NCBI GenBank assembly: GCA_944470555.2 | Contig: OX104134.1 | Location: 16,223,248 to 16,287,247 of the forward strand | Origin: Heterobilharzia americana | Lineage: Eukaryota; Platyhelminthes; Trematoda; Strigeidida; Schistosomatidae | Reading direction: 5' to 3' | DNA: 64,000 bases | Part shown: piece by piece, positions 13,184 to 24,478 of the stretch | Layout: the number at the start of each line of letters is the position of its first letter | Numbering within the stretch: the first letter of the stretch is position 1 | Notes under the pieces: model-generated | The model's input: the letters and a program-made list of their open reading frames with translations, nothing else | Told to the model about the DNA's origin: nothing | Database searches by the model: none | Program-made: the position numbers and the translations under genes

Positions 13184-14326
13184 GTCCCTTGGGATCCTAA
13201 TGGAACATAGGGCTTCAGTAGCACGTCTCCAGTAAACTCTGTTCTCTCAAATCTTTTCAACATGGCTCCACGACAGCCCACAACCTCTCATTTCCTCCAA
13301 GCACGATCTCCTCCATGTCACCCTCGCCTCAGACGCCCAACTCGTCGCTTCCCATGGGGATTCCACTCGACGACCTGGCCTGACGCGTGATGCCCCCAGT
13401 CCGCCTTCTCAGTGTATGCCCAATCCAATCCATCTCCACTTCCTTCCACCACATATTTGTTCAGCGATAGCTTCTTGGTTGGTGCGTCGCCAGGCCGCAG
13501 TTCCTTGTTGCTTATTCTCATTATTTTCGCCATCTGATCTTCAATAACGAGACAGAGTAGGCAGTTGTTGATCAATGTCTGTAGTTTGTTGGAAATGTCT
13601 TTCGTAACGCGCCAAGTCTCTGAGCCATACAGAAGCACTGACTTGACTGAAGTTGGTGTTGAAAATCCGAATCTTGTTCCACATGATGAGTGCAGTGCAG
13701 AAGATCTCCACACTGGTTTCAGGCTAATGAGCGACTGTCTCGCTTTTCCGATCTTGGCTGGCTTTGACATCCTCGTCTGTGCCTGTACCGACTGTAGTTG
13801 AAACAGTGCTTTCTAGATAAGTGATGGAGTTTCCCCCGTTCATGGTGATTATAGCTTTCTGTTGTTGTTGTTGTTGTTAGTGACGGTTGGGCATCTTCAT
13901 CACTTCTGTCTTCTCCATATTCACCTGAAGTCCCATCTTCGCTGCCATGCCCTGACTCTTCTGTCAACTTGTTAGTTTTCGCCTGTACATCTTCAGTTTA
14001 TGTGACATCAGACACAAGTCATAGTTAGCGAAATCCAGATCTTCTAGGTTCTTTTCCGCAGTCCAGCGTATCCCACTCTTCTCACAGCTCCCCACTGTTT
14101 GCTGTATGATCCAGTCCAGTCGACCACAATCAGGAATATCATGGGGGATAGTAGGCAACCTTGTTTCACTCCTACTCCTATCTTCACTTCACTTCAAAAG
14201 CATCACTGAGCTGAGCTTCCATTGTGAATTACTTGGCTGGCATGTGGCGTCTTCATATAGTTGTTGAATGAGGCGGATAAAGGTTTGTGTTATTCCTTTG
14301 TAATGAAGCAGTTTCCAAATTGCGAC
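13138..14326 (-). mobile_element. RTE-like retrotransposon copy C (5'-truncated, with TSD)
   Basis: A minus-strand 3' fragment covers the region from the RT palm to the C-terminus and 3' end. It is framed by a perfect 10-base direct repeat, AGTGGATGAT, at 13,128-13,137 and 14,327-14,336. This fits target-primed reverse transcription with 5' truncation. The 3' tail is an unusually long ATT run. A 150-codon frame at 13,318-13,770 still reads the conserved SVLLYGSETWRVTK block and the following C-terminal region. The upstream palm region is frameshifted, so the fragment cannot make a working enzyme. Confidence 0.92.
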
Positions 14327-14336
14327 AGTGGATGAT

Positions 14337-17300
14337 GGTCAGGCTATATTGCAAATTCAAAAAGACAGAAAATAGTATACAATTGGATTTCAACCAACTG
14401 ACTGAATTTCATCGCGTCAGCTGCATGATCTGACTGTCCCGAGTTCTCGCTGTCTCAATGTCGTGATGATGCGCTACTGAGAAGACCGAAAGTGGGACAA
14501 AACACCTCTGCAGTGTTTCTACACTTACAAGAACTCTCACACAAATGCCAGCGCAGACAGACGACTACTTAGGTGATCGATGTTAAGACCCGTCAGCAAT
14601 CTGGTCTTTCAACTCTGGCCGGTTACCTAGAACTCTCTGATTTCACAAATTCCACGAACCAGGCTTTTGTTCATTCACGTTCAGCCATTACTCAGTATCA
14701 AGTACTTGAAAAACAATTTTTTTTCCAACACTTATTTTGGTGATGTATGTTTAACCTCATTAAAAAAGATGATTTCAAAACTCACAATTATTCCCATATT
14801 ACCTTTGATGTTAGTTTGTTGGAAGTCATCGGCTGGTAGCCGAAGATCTCAGCTTTATGCTTGTTGATATTCGTTAATAGTATGTATCGTTATCCTTGAG
14901 GAATTTGATATCCCCTGAGTAATTCACCCAGTACTCCAGTTATAGACATTAAAATTGGGCTAGTTGGTCAATGGCTGACCTCTGATAGGACTGGTTCAAT
15001 ACACTGATGAAGAGGATTTCAGTTCCCGTGGAAGATTTTTTAAGAAAGCCTGGCACATAGATTCAAAGCTTCCTGCCAACGGCCTCCAACGGCCTAACAT
15101 TGATAAAACTGCACTGAGATGTTGCTTCTGCTAGCTGGGTGACAGGATTACAAAGTGACAGACAGAATTCGATCAACCCTTAGAATTGGATTACATGAAA
15201 CTGAGTACTCTCCGGTGACCCGTCATTATATTGATTGCCATTTTTTCCGCACGTCTCAAATTATCATATTTATCGTAATTTCCTTTTTCTATTTTGACTT
15301 TACAATGCCTCAAAAGGTGAATATGTGATCCGACTGTTAAAAAGACGACACAAATAAGCTGCATTTTTCAAATAAACTCGTAGTTACACTATTCAAATTT
15401 ATGAAAGGGACTAATTCCATCAAGTAATATTACTATGATGGTTTTCATAAATCGCATGGAGAACTGCTGACACCTTGGGTTCAAAATTTATCCGGTAGCT
15501 GTGATTTATGCCCTATAGGTTGTTGCATTAATTTTCCATCCATTTCCTATCTTCTAGATTTCAGTCTCATTTGCAGATAACTTAATGGTAACTTTGGTGA
15601 GGCGTGTCCCATTAGTTCAAATACGAGGCGAGCAATGTGGAAACCGTAGGCTGCTGTCTATGGATGGCTGCTGTTGACTGCTTGCCATAAAGCACAAAAG
15701 TACAGAAGTCTGAAGTCTCTCACTGTGTAATTTTATCAGATTTGTTGATTTACTGATAGTACGCCTGCCTCAAAATCGGAATTTTTCTGTTGCATAAAAC
15801 CTGATCCTGGTCTACAGCGTTAAGTAACTTACAGTGATTATTCTCTGTATGACACTTTATGATGAAGATATACTAGTTAGTCGATTGCAGAATGGATCGA
15901 TAAAATGACCTGCTTCAATAAAAACTACTTGGAAATGGCAATATCTGAATTATCACGGCTTCCGTCCAGTTCTGTAGAAACTAGCGTAGGCAGGTGTTTT
16001 TTAGAGTAAGATTCAGCGAATATGCACAGATGATACTTTGAAAGGTGAGGCAAGAATTTTTAGTACAGTAATTCTGAAAACTATCCATCAATATCTGTCA
16101 GCCAGTACGAAATGGCTATTGTACTTCACTTTGACATAGAGACAGACTATTTCACCAGACTTTCATACAAAGGTGACTTCAAGGTGTGATCCTCAAGCAA
16201 AAATCGGTCTCTCCTATTAGAAGAATACACTATGTAGCTATAGTCAGGGTATTCCAAGTCCGTTGCAGCTCATAAACGATGACATTATCTCCAATTGTAT
16301 CTACCAATTTGAACGCGTATGTGGTGACATGAACACAGAAAGTACTCATAAATCCATGCAATTAGGGCCTTGTAGCATATTCCACCTTGGCTTCAAATGA
16401 GAATGGAACCATCTGAACCGATAAATATTGGCAGCAGAGGTCCAAGTTCGCCGACTACAAAACATATCATTGAAACAAGTCACAAAATTCATGTTTAGAC
16501 ATCCTTCAAAACTACTTACAGAAAGTGTTAGGGACGGGTCTTCAAATTCAATGAATCCTTAACTATTGAGACGTTTAAACCATCTTTATGTGTTCAACAA
16601 CAATTCTTTGCCAAATTAATCATTCCTTGATGAATTCGGCTCTGAAATCAAGGTTCATGTACTATAAGTCCGCTCTATTGGATTCTATTGTTATTTTGAC
16701 CTTCGATTTAACTTTTCTTTTTGACCTCTTTTCAGATTATCACCTCTTATCTCTTTATAAACTTTCACATAAATACCCATGACAAGTAAGCATATGATTA
16801 GACCGTTCTGAGTGGATTGCGCAAATACATACACGATCCAGACAAACTGCACCATCTCATTGTCTTGTTTACATCAAGTCAACTAACTCTTCGTGGAGAT
16901 CAATTACTATGGCAAATGAATTTTTCCTGTTTCCGAAAGGATTCCAAATAAGAAATCACTGTATTTATATGATTATTAATTACGTCGAAAGAGGCGAGCA
17001 TATAGATAATAAACCAAGGCGATATTCTACAATATAAATTCTAATCATCTGATAAAAGAAATTCACGCTTATCTTTGTTGACCAAAATTTTATATTTTTG
17101 TAGGCGTTACACTTATGACGATGAAAAATAAGTATTGACTATTATCCCACAAAAATTAGTGGTCAGTATGTGAGTAAGCTGTCGAACGTATATGCAAGAT
17201 GGATTTCTAGAATGTAAAAAAATTTCAACCTTCAGTTAAAAAGTTAATCAATGGAATTCGAAACGACTAAGTGAACCAAAACTTAGATGACGGGTTAGTA

Positions 17301-18248
17301 CTAAATAAAAATATAGCTCTTACTTTACAAAGTAAGCGCTGATGAAGTCACCTATCCAAGAGTTGAAACAAGCAAGAACAAACCTCAAAGTTCGGAGAAT
17401 ACCAAAGATTATCATCCTTCTCTTGAGTTATAAAACATCTCTACTATCTCAATAATGTAAACTATCATATAACTTACCCTCACGTCATTCAAAAAACTCA
17501 GGTTCATTAGGGTGAAATATGATCAAAAATGTTTAGCATAGGTAGATTCAATTTTTTGGCTTAAGAGTAGTAACCTCTATGGCTGTGTTAATCCGTTCTT
17601 AGTAGATTTATGTTTTTTTCCAATCTTCTACTGAATGAATCCATGTTTGTCACAGACACCAACCTTCTCGGGATCCTGTTCAATGAGCTGACTGCTCGAT
17701 ATGAAAAATAGCACTCAAATGTGATAAAGTTTATACTTGGCATTTATCTTCTTGCGTTATGTCCTCCTCTCTCTAATCTAAGTTAAAGTTCAAAGAAATT
17801 CCTTTCAAAAGATGTGAGTCAATTTTCAGGGGAAAGCTTGATACTCGTACGAAGTTTCCAAGCTTGATTTCGCCAAGATGGTCTGAAGGCTAGTCAAAAT
17901 GTTACCAAGTGTCCCAGCAAACATTACTCGTGTCATCAATGTCTTGAAACTTCCAGGTGCGAACAACCGGAAGTTCCTCGTTGCTTTTAGGTAATGATTT
18001 GCTATGAACACTCAGTTAGTGGTGTTCATTCTCGAAGGTTGGAGAATTCTATGAACGTCCTAAGTGCATCCATCTACACAACCCTTGCCTTGTGAGTTGA
18101 TTGCCACGGACCATTTAACCGATTGGGTTAACAAACTATCGAGGTTTGTCTGAATTGTGTGTACACGATTGTCATATCTTGAGTTTCACCAGGTGCTTAT
18201 ATTATCAAGACAGGAAATAATGGAAGATTTCGTTACATTTGGTAGTTC
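14337..18248. other. Unassigned interval before the assembly gap
   Basis: I find no gene, tRNA or named repeat. The frames present are short (61-66 codons) and show no motifs. Confidence 0.45.
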
Positions 18249-18748
18249 NNNNNNNNNNNNNNNNNNNNNNNNNNNNNNNNNNNNNNNNNNNNNNNNNNNN
18301 NNNNNNNNNNNNNNNNNNNNNNNNNNNNNNNNNNNNNNNNNNNNNNNNNNNNNNNNNNNNNNNNNNNNNNNNNNNNNNNNNNNNNNNNNNNNNNNNNNNN
18401 NNNNNNNNNNNNNNNNNNNNNNNNNNNNNNNNNNNNNNNNNNNNNNNNNNNNNNNNNNNNNNNNNNNNNNNNNNNNNNNNNNNNNNNNNNNNNNNNNNNN
18501 NNNNNNNNNNNNNNNNNNNNNNNNNNNNNNNNNNNNNNNNNNNNNNNNNNNNNNNNNNNNNNNNNNNNNNNNNNNNNNNNNNNNNNNNNNNNNNNNNNNN
18601 NNNNNNNNNNNNNNNNNNNNNNNNNNNNNNNNNNNNNNNNNNNNNNNNNNNNNNNNNNNNNNNNNNNNNNNNNNNNNNNNNNNNNNNNNNNNNNNNNNNN
18701 NNNNNNNNNNNNNNNNNNNNNNNNNNNNNNNNNNNNNNNNNNNNNNNN
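18249..18748. other. Assembly gap (500 N)
   Basis: Exactly 500 N, a round number normally used for a gap of unknown size. Any frames across it are artefacts. Missing exons of the minus-strand transporter could lie here. Confidence 0.99.
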
Positions 18749-19062
18749 TTGTGACCAATGTAGTCGATATTAGCTTTGATGAACCTATTCGGATATCCGT
18801 TTTCAGAAACGTCCTCTAATGTCAAAGTCACTAAAATGAGCTAAACACCGTAAGTTGAAAAGTACAATTTATGCTAATCAACCGAAGTCTGAATGAAGAG
18901 CTGATAATAGTCCTTGCATTTTGACTGAAAAAGAGAAGCGTTCGGGAGAGTTGAAAGTTACCAGGTCACAATAAGTTTTTACACGACTAATTTAAAGATA
19001 ATAGATAGGTAATTTCTGTCAATCATTAAAACTGAAGAACTAAGCGGTTTTCAGTCCTACTA

Positions 19063-19104
19063 GTGTAGATAATTGGCAATATCATCTATGAGAAAGAGAA
19101 GAAA
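19063..19104 (-). pseudogene. Possible non-LTR reverse transcriptase relic
   Basis: One minus-strand frame reads FLLFLIDDIANYLH and then a stop. It resembles the PLLFLLFINDL motif of CR1/jockey-type RTs. No longer flanking frame supports it. It may be a scrap of a dead retrotransposon or chance. Confidence 0.3.
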
Positions 19105-19298
19105 CTCTCTAGTGTAAACCAAAGAGGAAACAGGTTAGTGTGAACTGGATTTAAGAATATGTCTCATGTAGTCTACTATCCATCATCAACTGCTCCAATT
19201 CACAGCGTGATTCAGCATCAAATTCCATAGGATCATTTATTAACAAATAAACTGAAATACACATTTCATCGGTCCCATATAACCGCTTTGATGCTTAC

Positions 19299-19430
19299 CT
19301 TTAAATAACGGACTTATATTCCAAACAGATATAGGACCCAAACTTGCAAACTGACCAAATGCAAACTCGAGGAAGAACAATGGAAGTCCAAGTAATACCA
19401 ACATCAGACAATAAGGAATGAGGAATGCAC
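19299..19430 (-). CDS. SLC6-family transporter, exon encoding TM2 and start of the next loop (partial gene)
   Basis: A 132-base internal exon. Reading on the minus strand, it follows a TTAG acceptor (19,432-19,431) and ends before a GTAAGC donor. It starts in phase 1 and completes the GGG|AF junction made with the upstream exon at 21,253. The product runs AFLIPYC, then the hydrophobic TM2 segment, then [13 protein letters not shown] and [10 protein letters not shown]. These are hallmark blocks of sodium/chloride-dependent neurotransmitter and amino-acid symporters, and the GQFAS block resembles glycine and proline transporters most. The exon ends in phase 1 after FK, where related proteins continue into TM3. 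The next exon is not found in the 500 bases before the N gap. Such proteins act in the plasma membrane. Confidence 0.93.
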
Positions 19431-21252
19431 CTAATGTTGGTATCAAAAGACATGGGTTAAACAGTGAGATGCCGTAAATAAATAAAGTTTTCTTAGTTTG
19501 AATATTCAAAAATTACTTGAGGACAACTGCAGTCATCAACACTGATGAGGCTATCAGTGTATCGACATATAACTCAGTAAACCACTTGAGTGTTGCCGTC
19601 AACATCACATTACCCCAAACAGAAAATATCAACCAGTCATGTGTATTGAACAAGGCTGACTATCAATATTCTCAGTCGGTAGTTCACTAATTCAACTGAC
19701 TCTAACCGTTGGATTTTATGAAATAAACAAAAAGCCTAGAATAAGTTCATTTGAAAATTCTCTTCTGCCTTCTATAACAACTTCAACTGAACCAGTAGTC
19801 TAGATTCAACCACCCTTACGTTAAACTTCAGAAACTCTTTGAGTACCTTCAACACAATGGGACCCTCAGAAGAGTAGTAAGATCTCAAACAACTAAAGAC
19901 CTTTATAACACTAATAAAAAACAACAATCTAAAGAAGGAATATTCTTCTCAATAATTTCTCTTCAGATTCTAAAATTCTAAACTGCGTTTGTAAAGGGTG
20001 AAATCAAGCCATGTTGAAGATTTCACAATGGTTAGTACTCTGTTTCTTCCAAGAGACTTCCAGTGAATTTTCAGATTGATGTTGTTTAATAGTGTCATGG
20101 GAATCATTGGTTGTTTGAAATCTTACAATTCTGATCATCCGATTACGCTGAAGATACTCGCGAGTTGCTACAGTTCAAGGTAAGGCTGGTTGAATCTAGA
20201 ATATATGTTGAGTCATCAAACACTGCACTCAGAAGAATCATTATCCGAGTATTTATTGGAAGTCCCTTCAAAAAAAACCAATGTGAGATCTTTACAACTT
20301 GGCTTGATTTCACGCTGTACAAGTGCATTTTATAACTTAAGAACTTGATGGGAATTTACTGAAAAGAATATTCTTCGTTTAAACTGTTGCTTTTTGTTAT
20401 TGTTACGGAAATCTTTAGTTGTTTGGACCAGTAGCAATCAATAAATTTAGCGGCTTTTAAAAAAATTCGATGGGGGACTTTGAAGGCCACCCTAGCAGCT
20501 GATGACACAGCCAATTAGATTCCCTTATTCTATGGAAAAGTTCGAAATATTGAAGCATGATTGGCCATCTCAGCAGTTGCTAGGGTGGTATTTAAAGTCA
20601 TTCAATTCAAGTATGATAATCAATGCTTTTAAAGGATAGCAATGGTCAAGCTAATGATTAATTTCGGTAATCTATTATATCAATGAAATCGTCTAGAGTC
20701 AAAGGCTTCTAAAAGTGGATAGCATGTAGAAACCAGTTCTTGAATAGATTATTCATATCCTGATGGTCTGGTCTGAGTCACAATTACAAGAAAGATCACC
20801 TCACTTTTTTTGACACCCAACAGTTTCTTCATATGATACACTGTCGGATAATACATCTAGGAATACCACAAGTAGCTCTGAAGTCAATTATATATACAGT
20901 CACAACAAACATTTTGGGCTAATCGTCTTCATTCTATCCGAACTCGCTTCGCCAACAGAACGAAGCTGTTTTCCAGCAACACGCTGTCTACTTTTAATGG
21001 TCACAAGTTAGGCATAAATAAATACGCTGAACGTTGATTTATTTTGTAGTTGATGACAATCGTGTAGTATTTGGTTCGCTAGCATGTAAATTATGTCCCG
21101 TGGAATCCTTAAAAATCCAAATATCACGAATATTCACCCGTTTTACTTAGCCTAACTAATCGTAAAAGCCAGAGTAAGGTGAAGCGTATGCTTCAAGTGA
21201 TCATTATGGATTAACAAGAACCCTAATTTGTGAAGAGTGAAAAATAACTGAC
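19431..21252 (-). other. Intron of the SLC6-family gene
   Basis: 1,822 bases between a GTCAGT donor and a TTAG acceptor, joining two phase-1 exons. It holds a palindromic MITE-like copy at 20,475-20,600. No other gene is seen in it. Confidence 0.88.
20475..20600. repeat. Palindromic MITE-like element, copy 2 (intronic)
   Basis: The left end GACTTTGAAGGCCACCCTAG and the right end with GTTGCTAGGGTGG then TATTTAAAGTCA are inverted copies of one another, around a roughly 85-base AT-rich centre. Confidence 0.85.
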
Positions 21253-21430
21253 CTCCTCCATTCTTGTGACATAAATATGGGAAACGCCAGACATTCCCAA
21301 GGCCTACAGCGTAACCAATACATGTCATTACAAAATCCAGTTTCCCATTCCAACCACCACGATCCTGTTTATTGGCTTCAAATCTCACATCTACTTCGTC
21401 ATTTGTCTCACCTTTGAAGCTGAGTGCGTA
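21253..21430 (-). CDS. SLC6-family transporter, exon encoding N-terminal region and TM1 (partial gene)
   Basis: A 178-base exon. The acceptor TTGTAG just above 21,430 is preceded by a T-rich tract and is itself an in-frame stop, so this is not the first exon or the start codon is elsewhere. A second possible acceptor is CTCAG at 21,420. The product contains [19 protein letters not shown] then [18 protein letters not shown], the TM1 signature with the unwound sodium-site segment. The residue matching the substrate-binding aspartate of monoamine transporters (D79 in dopamine transporter numbering) is glycine here. This is known for amino-acid and GABA-type members and argues against a dopamine or serotonin carrier. 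The donor is G|GTCAGT, phase 1. The true start codon is not identified. Confidence 0.93.
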
Positions 21431-21544
21431 CTACAATGTCAAAAAGAAAATTAAAAAGCGCAAATACACAAACATTTCAAAAACTAAGATGTAGTATGAC
21501 TAATGACTACGTAACTCATCAATTTTCGAATCGAACGCAAAAGG

Positions 21545-21686
21545 TAACTTTAAAGGCCGCCCTGGCAACTGCTGAAATAACCATTCACATTCCTCAATTC
21601 TATAAATAAAAATTACCTTTCCATACGAAATTCTGACATTTGATTGGTTAACTTAGCAGTTGCCAGGGTGGCCTTTAAAGGCAGTC
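21545..21686. repeat. Palindromic MITE-like element, copy 3
   Basis: The left end TAACTTTAAAGGCCGCCCTG and the right end CAGGGTGGCCTTTAAAGGCA form an inverted repeat. GCAACTGCTGAAATAACC and its inverted counterpart extend the stem. It lies 115 bases upstream of the TM1 exon, probably in the preceding intron. Confidence 0.88.
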
Positions 21687-24209
21687 AATACAAAACACAG
21701 TGGATATGAAGTCATAGAAAAACCTATTACAGAAAGGGAAAAAAACGTTTGGGTGCACACGACCAATGGAAGATATTCCGCGTAAAAAACAATGAGATGT
21801 ACGCAGCTGCGATCTTGGTACAGTAATTATTGCACGTTGGTACCATCAAAAAAGTTCAGTGCTATTAGGTATCAGATAGTCAGCTAGCATGATTCAGCCT
21901 AGTTCATACTTATAAAATGCGAACGTGTATCATTCTGCACGCATATATGTCTCAGTGTTACTGAAGATCCGTAAAGTAATAAGTCCACTAAAAGAAAATA
22001 ATTTAGAAAAGTTTGCATCCAGTCTTTCACTGCTGGAAATCAAATACAAGTTTCACTTTGAATAACTAATATGCATTAATCATGTCTAGAGGAGTCAACT
22101 ATGATGAGTACTTTTCACAATGAATTATAGAAGGATAACTTAGGTTATGACGTTAAACTAAACTCCATGGATGAAGTGGATTCGACCATCGGTCTGAAAT
22201 TGATTTCTTTTAAATCGTAGAGAAATCTAAGCTTGTGAGTACACCTGAGATGTCAGGGATATATTTCCGTGCATCTCATTAAGATCCTAGACGTTATTTA
22301 CCGACTACTCTTTGCAATGTTGAACTCTTCAAGAAGTATTGGTGAAGCTAAGGGATACGGAGACAGTAAGCAACGGACGCAACAGATGACCCTGAATAAC
22401 GGATGACGTCACAAGAAGCGCTTTTTCAGGGCGTAAAAACGAAAGATAATGTAAAGCATGATTAAACACGAAAATCTTCAAAATATTTCCTTGAAACCTG
22501 TTCACATGGCAGTAGACTTTAAAAAAGTGCCTTGAAACAGATTTAGTTTTAAGTGACAGTGTACCATCACGAAAAACACTCTTCTTTGAATAAACAGCAC
22601 AGTGAATTCATATGTATCAATAGCTTCTTTATGCGTATGCACGGTCATTTTTTCTCCGCACTGACACGATTCAGGCCTTCCTAAAAGCCCCTTTTTGGCA
22701 AAATATTGGTAACAGTGCATACGTCAGGTAGCTTGCCATCTGACTACTTATTCAAAGAGATCATGAGCCTTTTAATCATGATAACTATTATCGAAATTGA
22801 CTAAGGCATTAAAAGCCGAGAAGTACGTACCAATATATATAGCCAGTAATTATGCCTTAGTGAACACGATAAAGATTGATAGTTATAAGTTTGTAAAAAC
22901 AAAAAGTAATTCAGCCAACTTACCACTCCTGAATTATATTCAGGTGTTATCAACTTGGTAGCATGATTTCTTGCTTTGTTGTTGTCTTGCTCACCAGAAG
23001 CGTCTATATTGCTCATCAACACGTGTTTATGTGTAGGTTACAAAATAAATCCTAAATATAACGAACAGATTGGCTTTAACCACCCGACTGTAATGGCTGA
23101 TTTCATTCAGGTGAATGTTATATAGTCCTTGAAATGATTTAACGTTGCTTAAGGTCTGGTGTTGCCCGATCAAGTTTGTAATTAAAACATAAGCTGTTAA
23201 CCAATCGGAATGTAGTAATCCGACTGAATAGCATTGTTAAAAATTGCGACATGTACGAAGAATAGATGGCCAATGAGAAAATAATCCACTTTATCCAATG
23301 ATATCTTCAATTGGGTTTTGGTTTTGCATTGATGACTGCAGTCTGATAACCAATAATACAGGCACTGGAAATCAGTTTTTTGCAACCTACTCGTGACTTT
23401 TTGACATGTTACAGCTATCATCCCAGACCTATCTGCATTTCGGTAACTATTTGCGAGAGTTATCTCCATGTGATATGTTGATAGGAGGTTAAAGGCTATT
23501 ATCTGTGAAAAATGATACCAATCTGATTTTTCATTTGTTTTAATTTATTAGCGAAGAATCCTTCTCATGCCAAAGTTGGTGCAGAAAGCGACCCACCCCT
23601 CTCTGAATTGATCCTATGCTAACATCGGAGGTCTTTTGATGGGAATATTCAGGCATATTCATCACATATATTGGATGCTAGCTATCAAAAGTACTTTCTT
23701 TAAAATAGTATATTTGATCAGTACAGTTAACATCTTTTTAATTGGGTGAAAGCTTGTCTGTATTGCACTGGCTGTTTGGTGCAGTCTGTGCTAATCTAGA
23801 AGTCTCTGCATCCTATTTTACCAATATACTTTAAGTGAGAATAATTTCCAATCAAATAAGGCAATTGACAAATTGGTCACAGTACTATGCAGCTACCATG
23901 AGACAGAGTGAAGTAGGTTTAGAGACATTGAAGAATAAACTTTTCAGTTGCTCGCTACCAGAGTCACGGAATTATTGCGGACAACATCATTCACAGACAG
24001 TCAACAGGTGTCAACAAAATCGTGTTTTAATAACTATTTCCAGAAGCTGTAGGCATTCTTGACTGGTCTAAACATTTGAAATGTCTTCTTAATGGAAATA
24101 ACGGTTGCTGGATGACAATTTACGAACTCGTCAACGAGTTGTGCTAAGACTTTACTGTGCATCACAAGACGTTTTTCACCCAGAGGTTTGTGGAGACCCT
24201 TTGATTTCA
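21687..24209. other. Unassigned interval
   Basis: No recognisable gene or repeat. A first exon of the SLC6-family gene could lie here, but short N-terminal exons cannot be recognised by eye. Confidence 0.45.
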
Positions 24210-24478
24210 GGGTGACATTCATCATGAATTGATATCATATGGAGAAACTTTGAAAACCTGGGAGTACTCGACAGCTGTTTCGTCGTTGCATGGGACTCTT
24301 CAACAGTGGCGACGTGCTCATCGTGAAACTTAAGGGTCCTGAGGGAAGATGCGTGATGGGGTCACGGGTGAGCACTGCTGGGGAGTACCACTTTGAGGTG
24401 AAACAAATGTTCAGTGCTCCCAAGTTTTCAGTGGTTCTCCAACTAATGTCAGTCTGCAATGAATACCACCATGAAAAC
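24210..24478. mobile_element. Hammerhead inverted-repeat element T1
   Basis: Two hammerhead-like modules sit head to head. The minus-strand module (24,307-24,262) reads TTGAAGA, stem II GTCCCATGCAACGAC, GAAA, CAGCTGTC. The plus-strand module (24,371-24,418) reads CTGGGGA, GTACCACTTTGAGGT, GAAA, CAAATGTT. Between them is a tRNA-like GGGTCCTGAGGG...GGGGTCACGGG spacer. The tails GAAAACCTGGG and CCCAAGTTTTC, and the outer ATTCATCAT/ATGAATACC ends, are inverted copies. Both cores carry substitutions at conserved positions (C3 and A6), so cleavage is doubtful. Confidence 0.75.

Noticed and set aside
18157..18831. Four long open frames across 18.2-18.8 kb
   Set aside because: They exist only because the 500 N are read as open; no real codons support them.
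18756..18831. Minus-strand NGYPNRFIKANIDYIGH resembling a Penelope- or jockey-type RT segment
   Set aside because: Only about 25 codons before the gap and no second motif; too short to assign.
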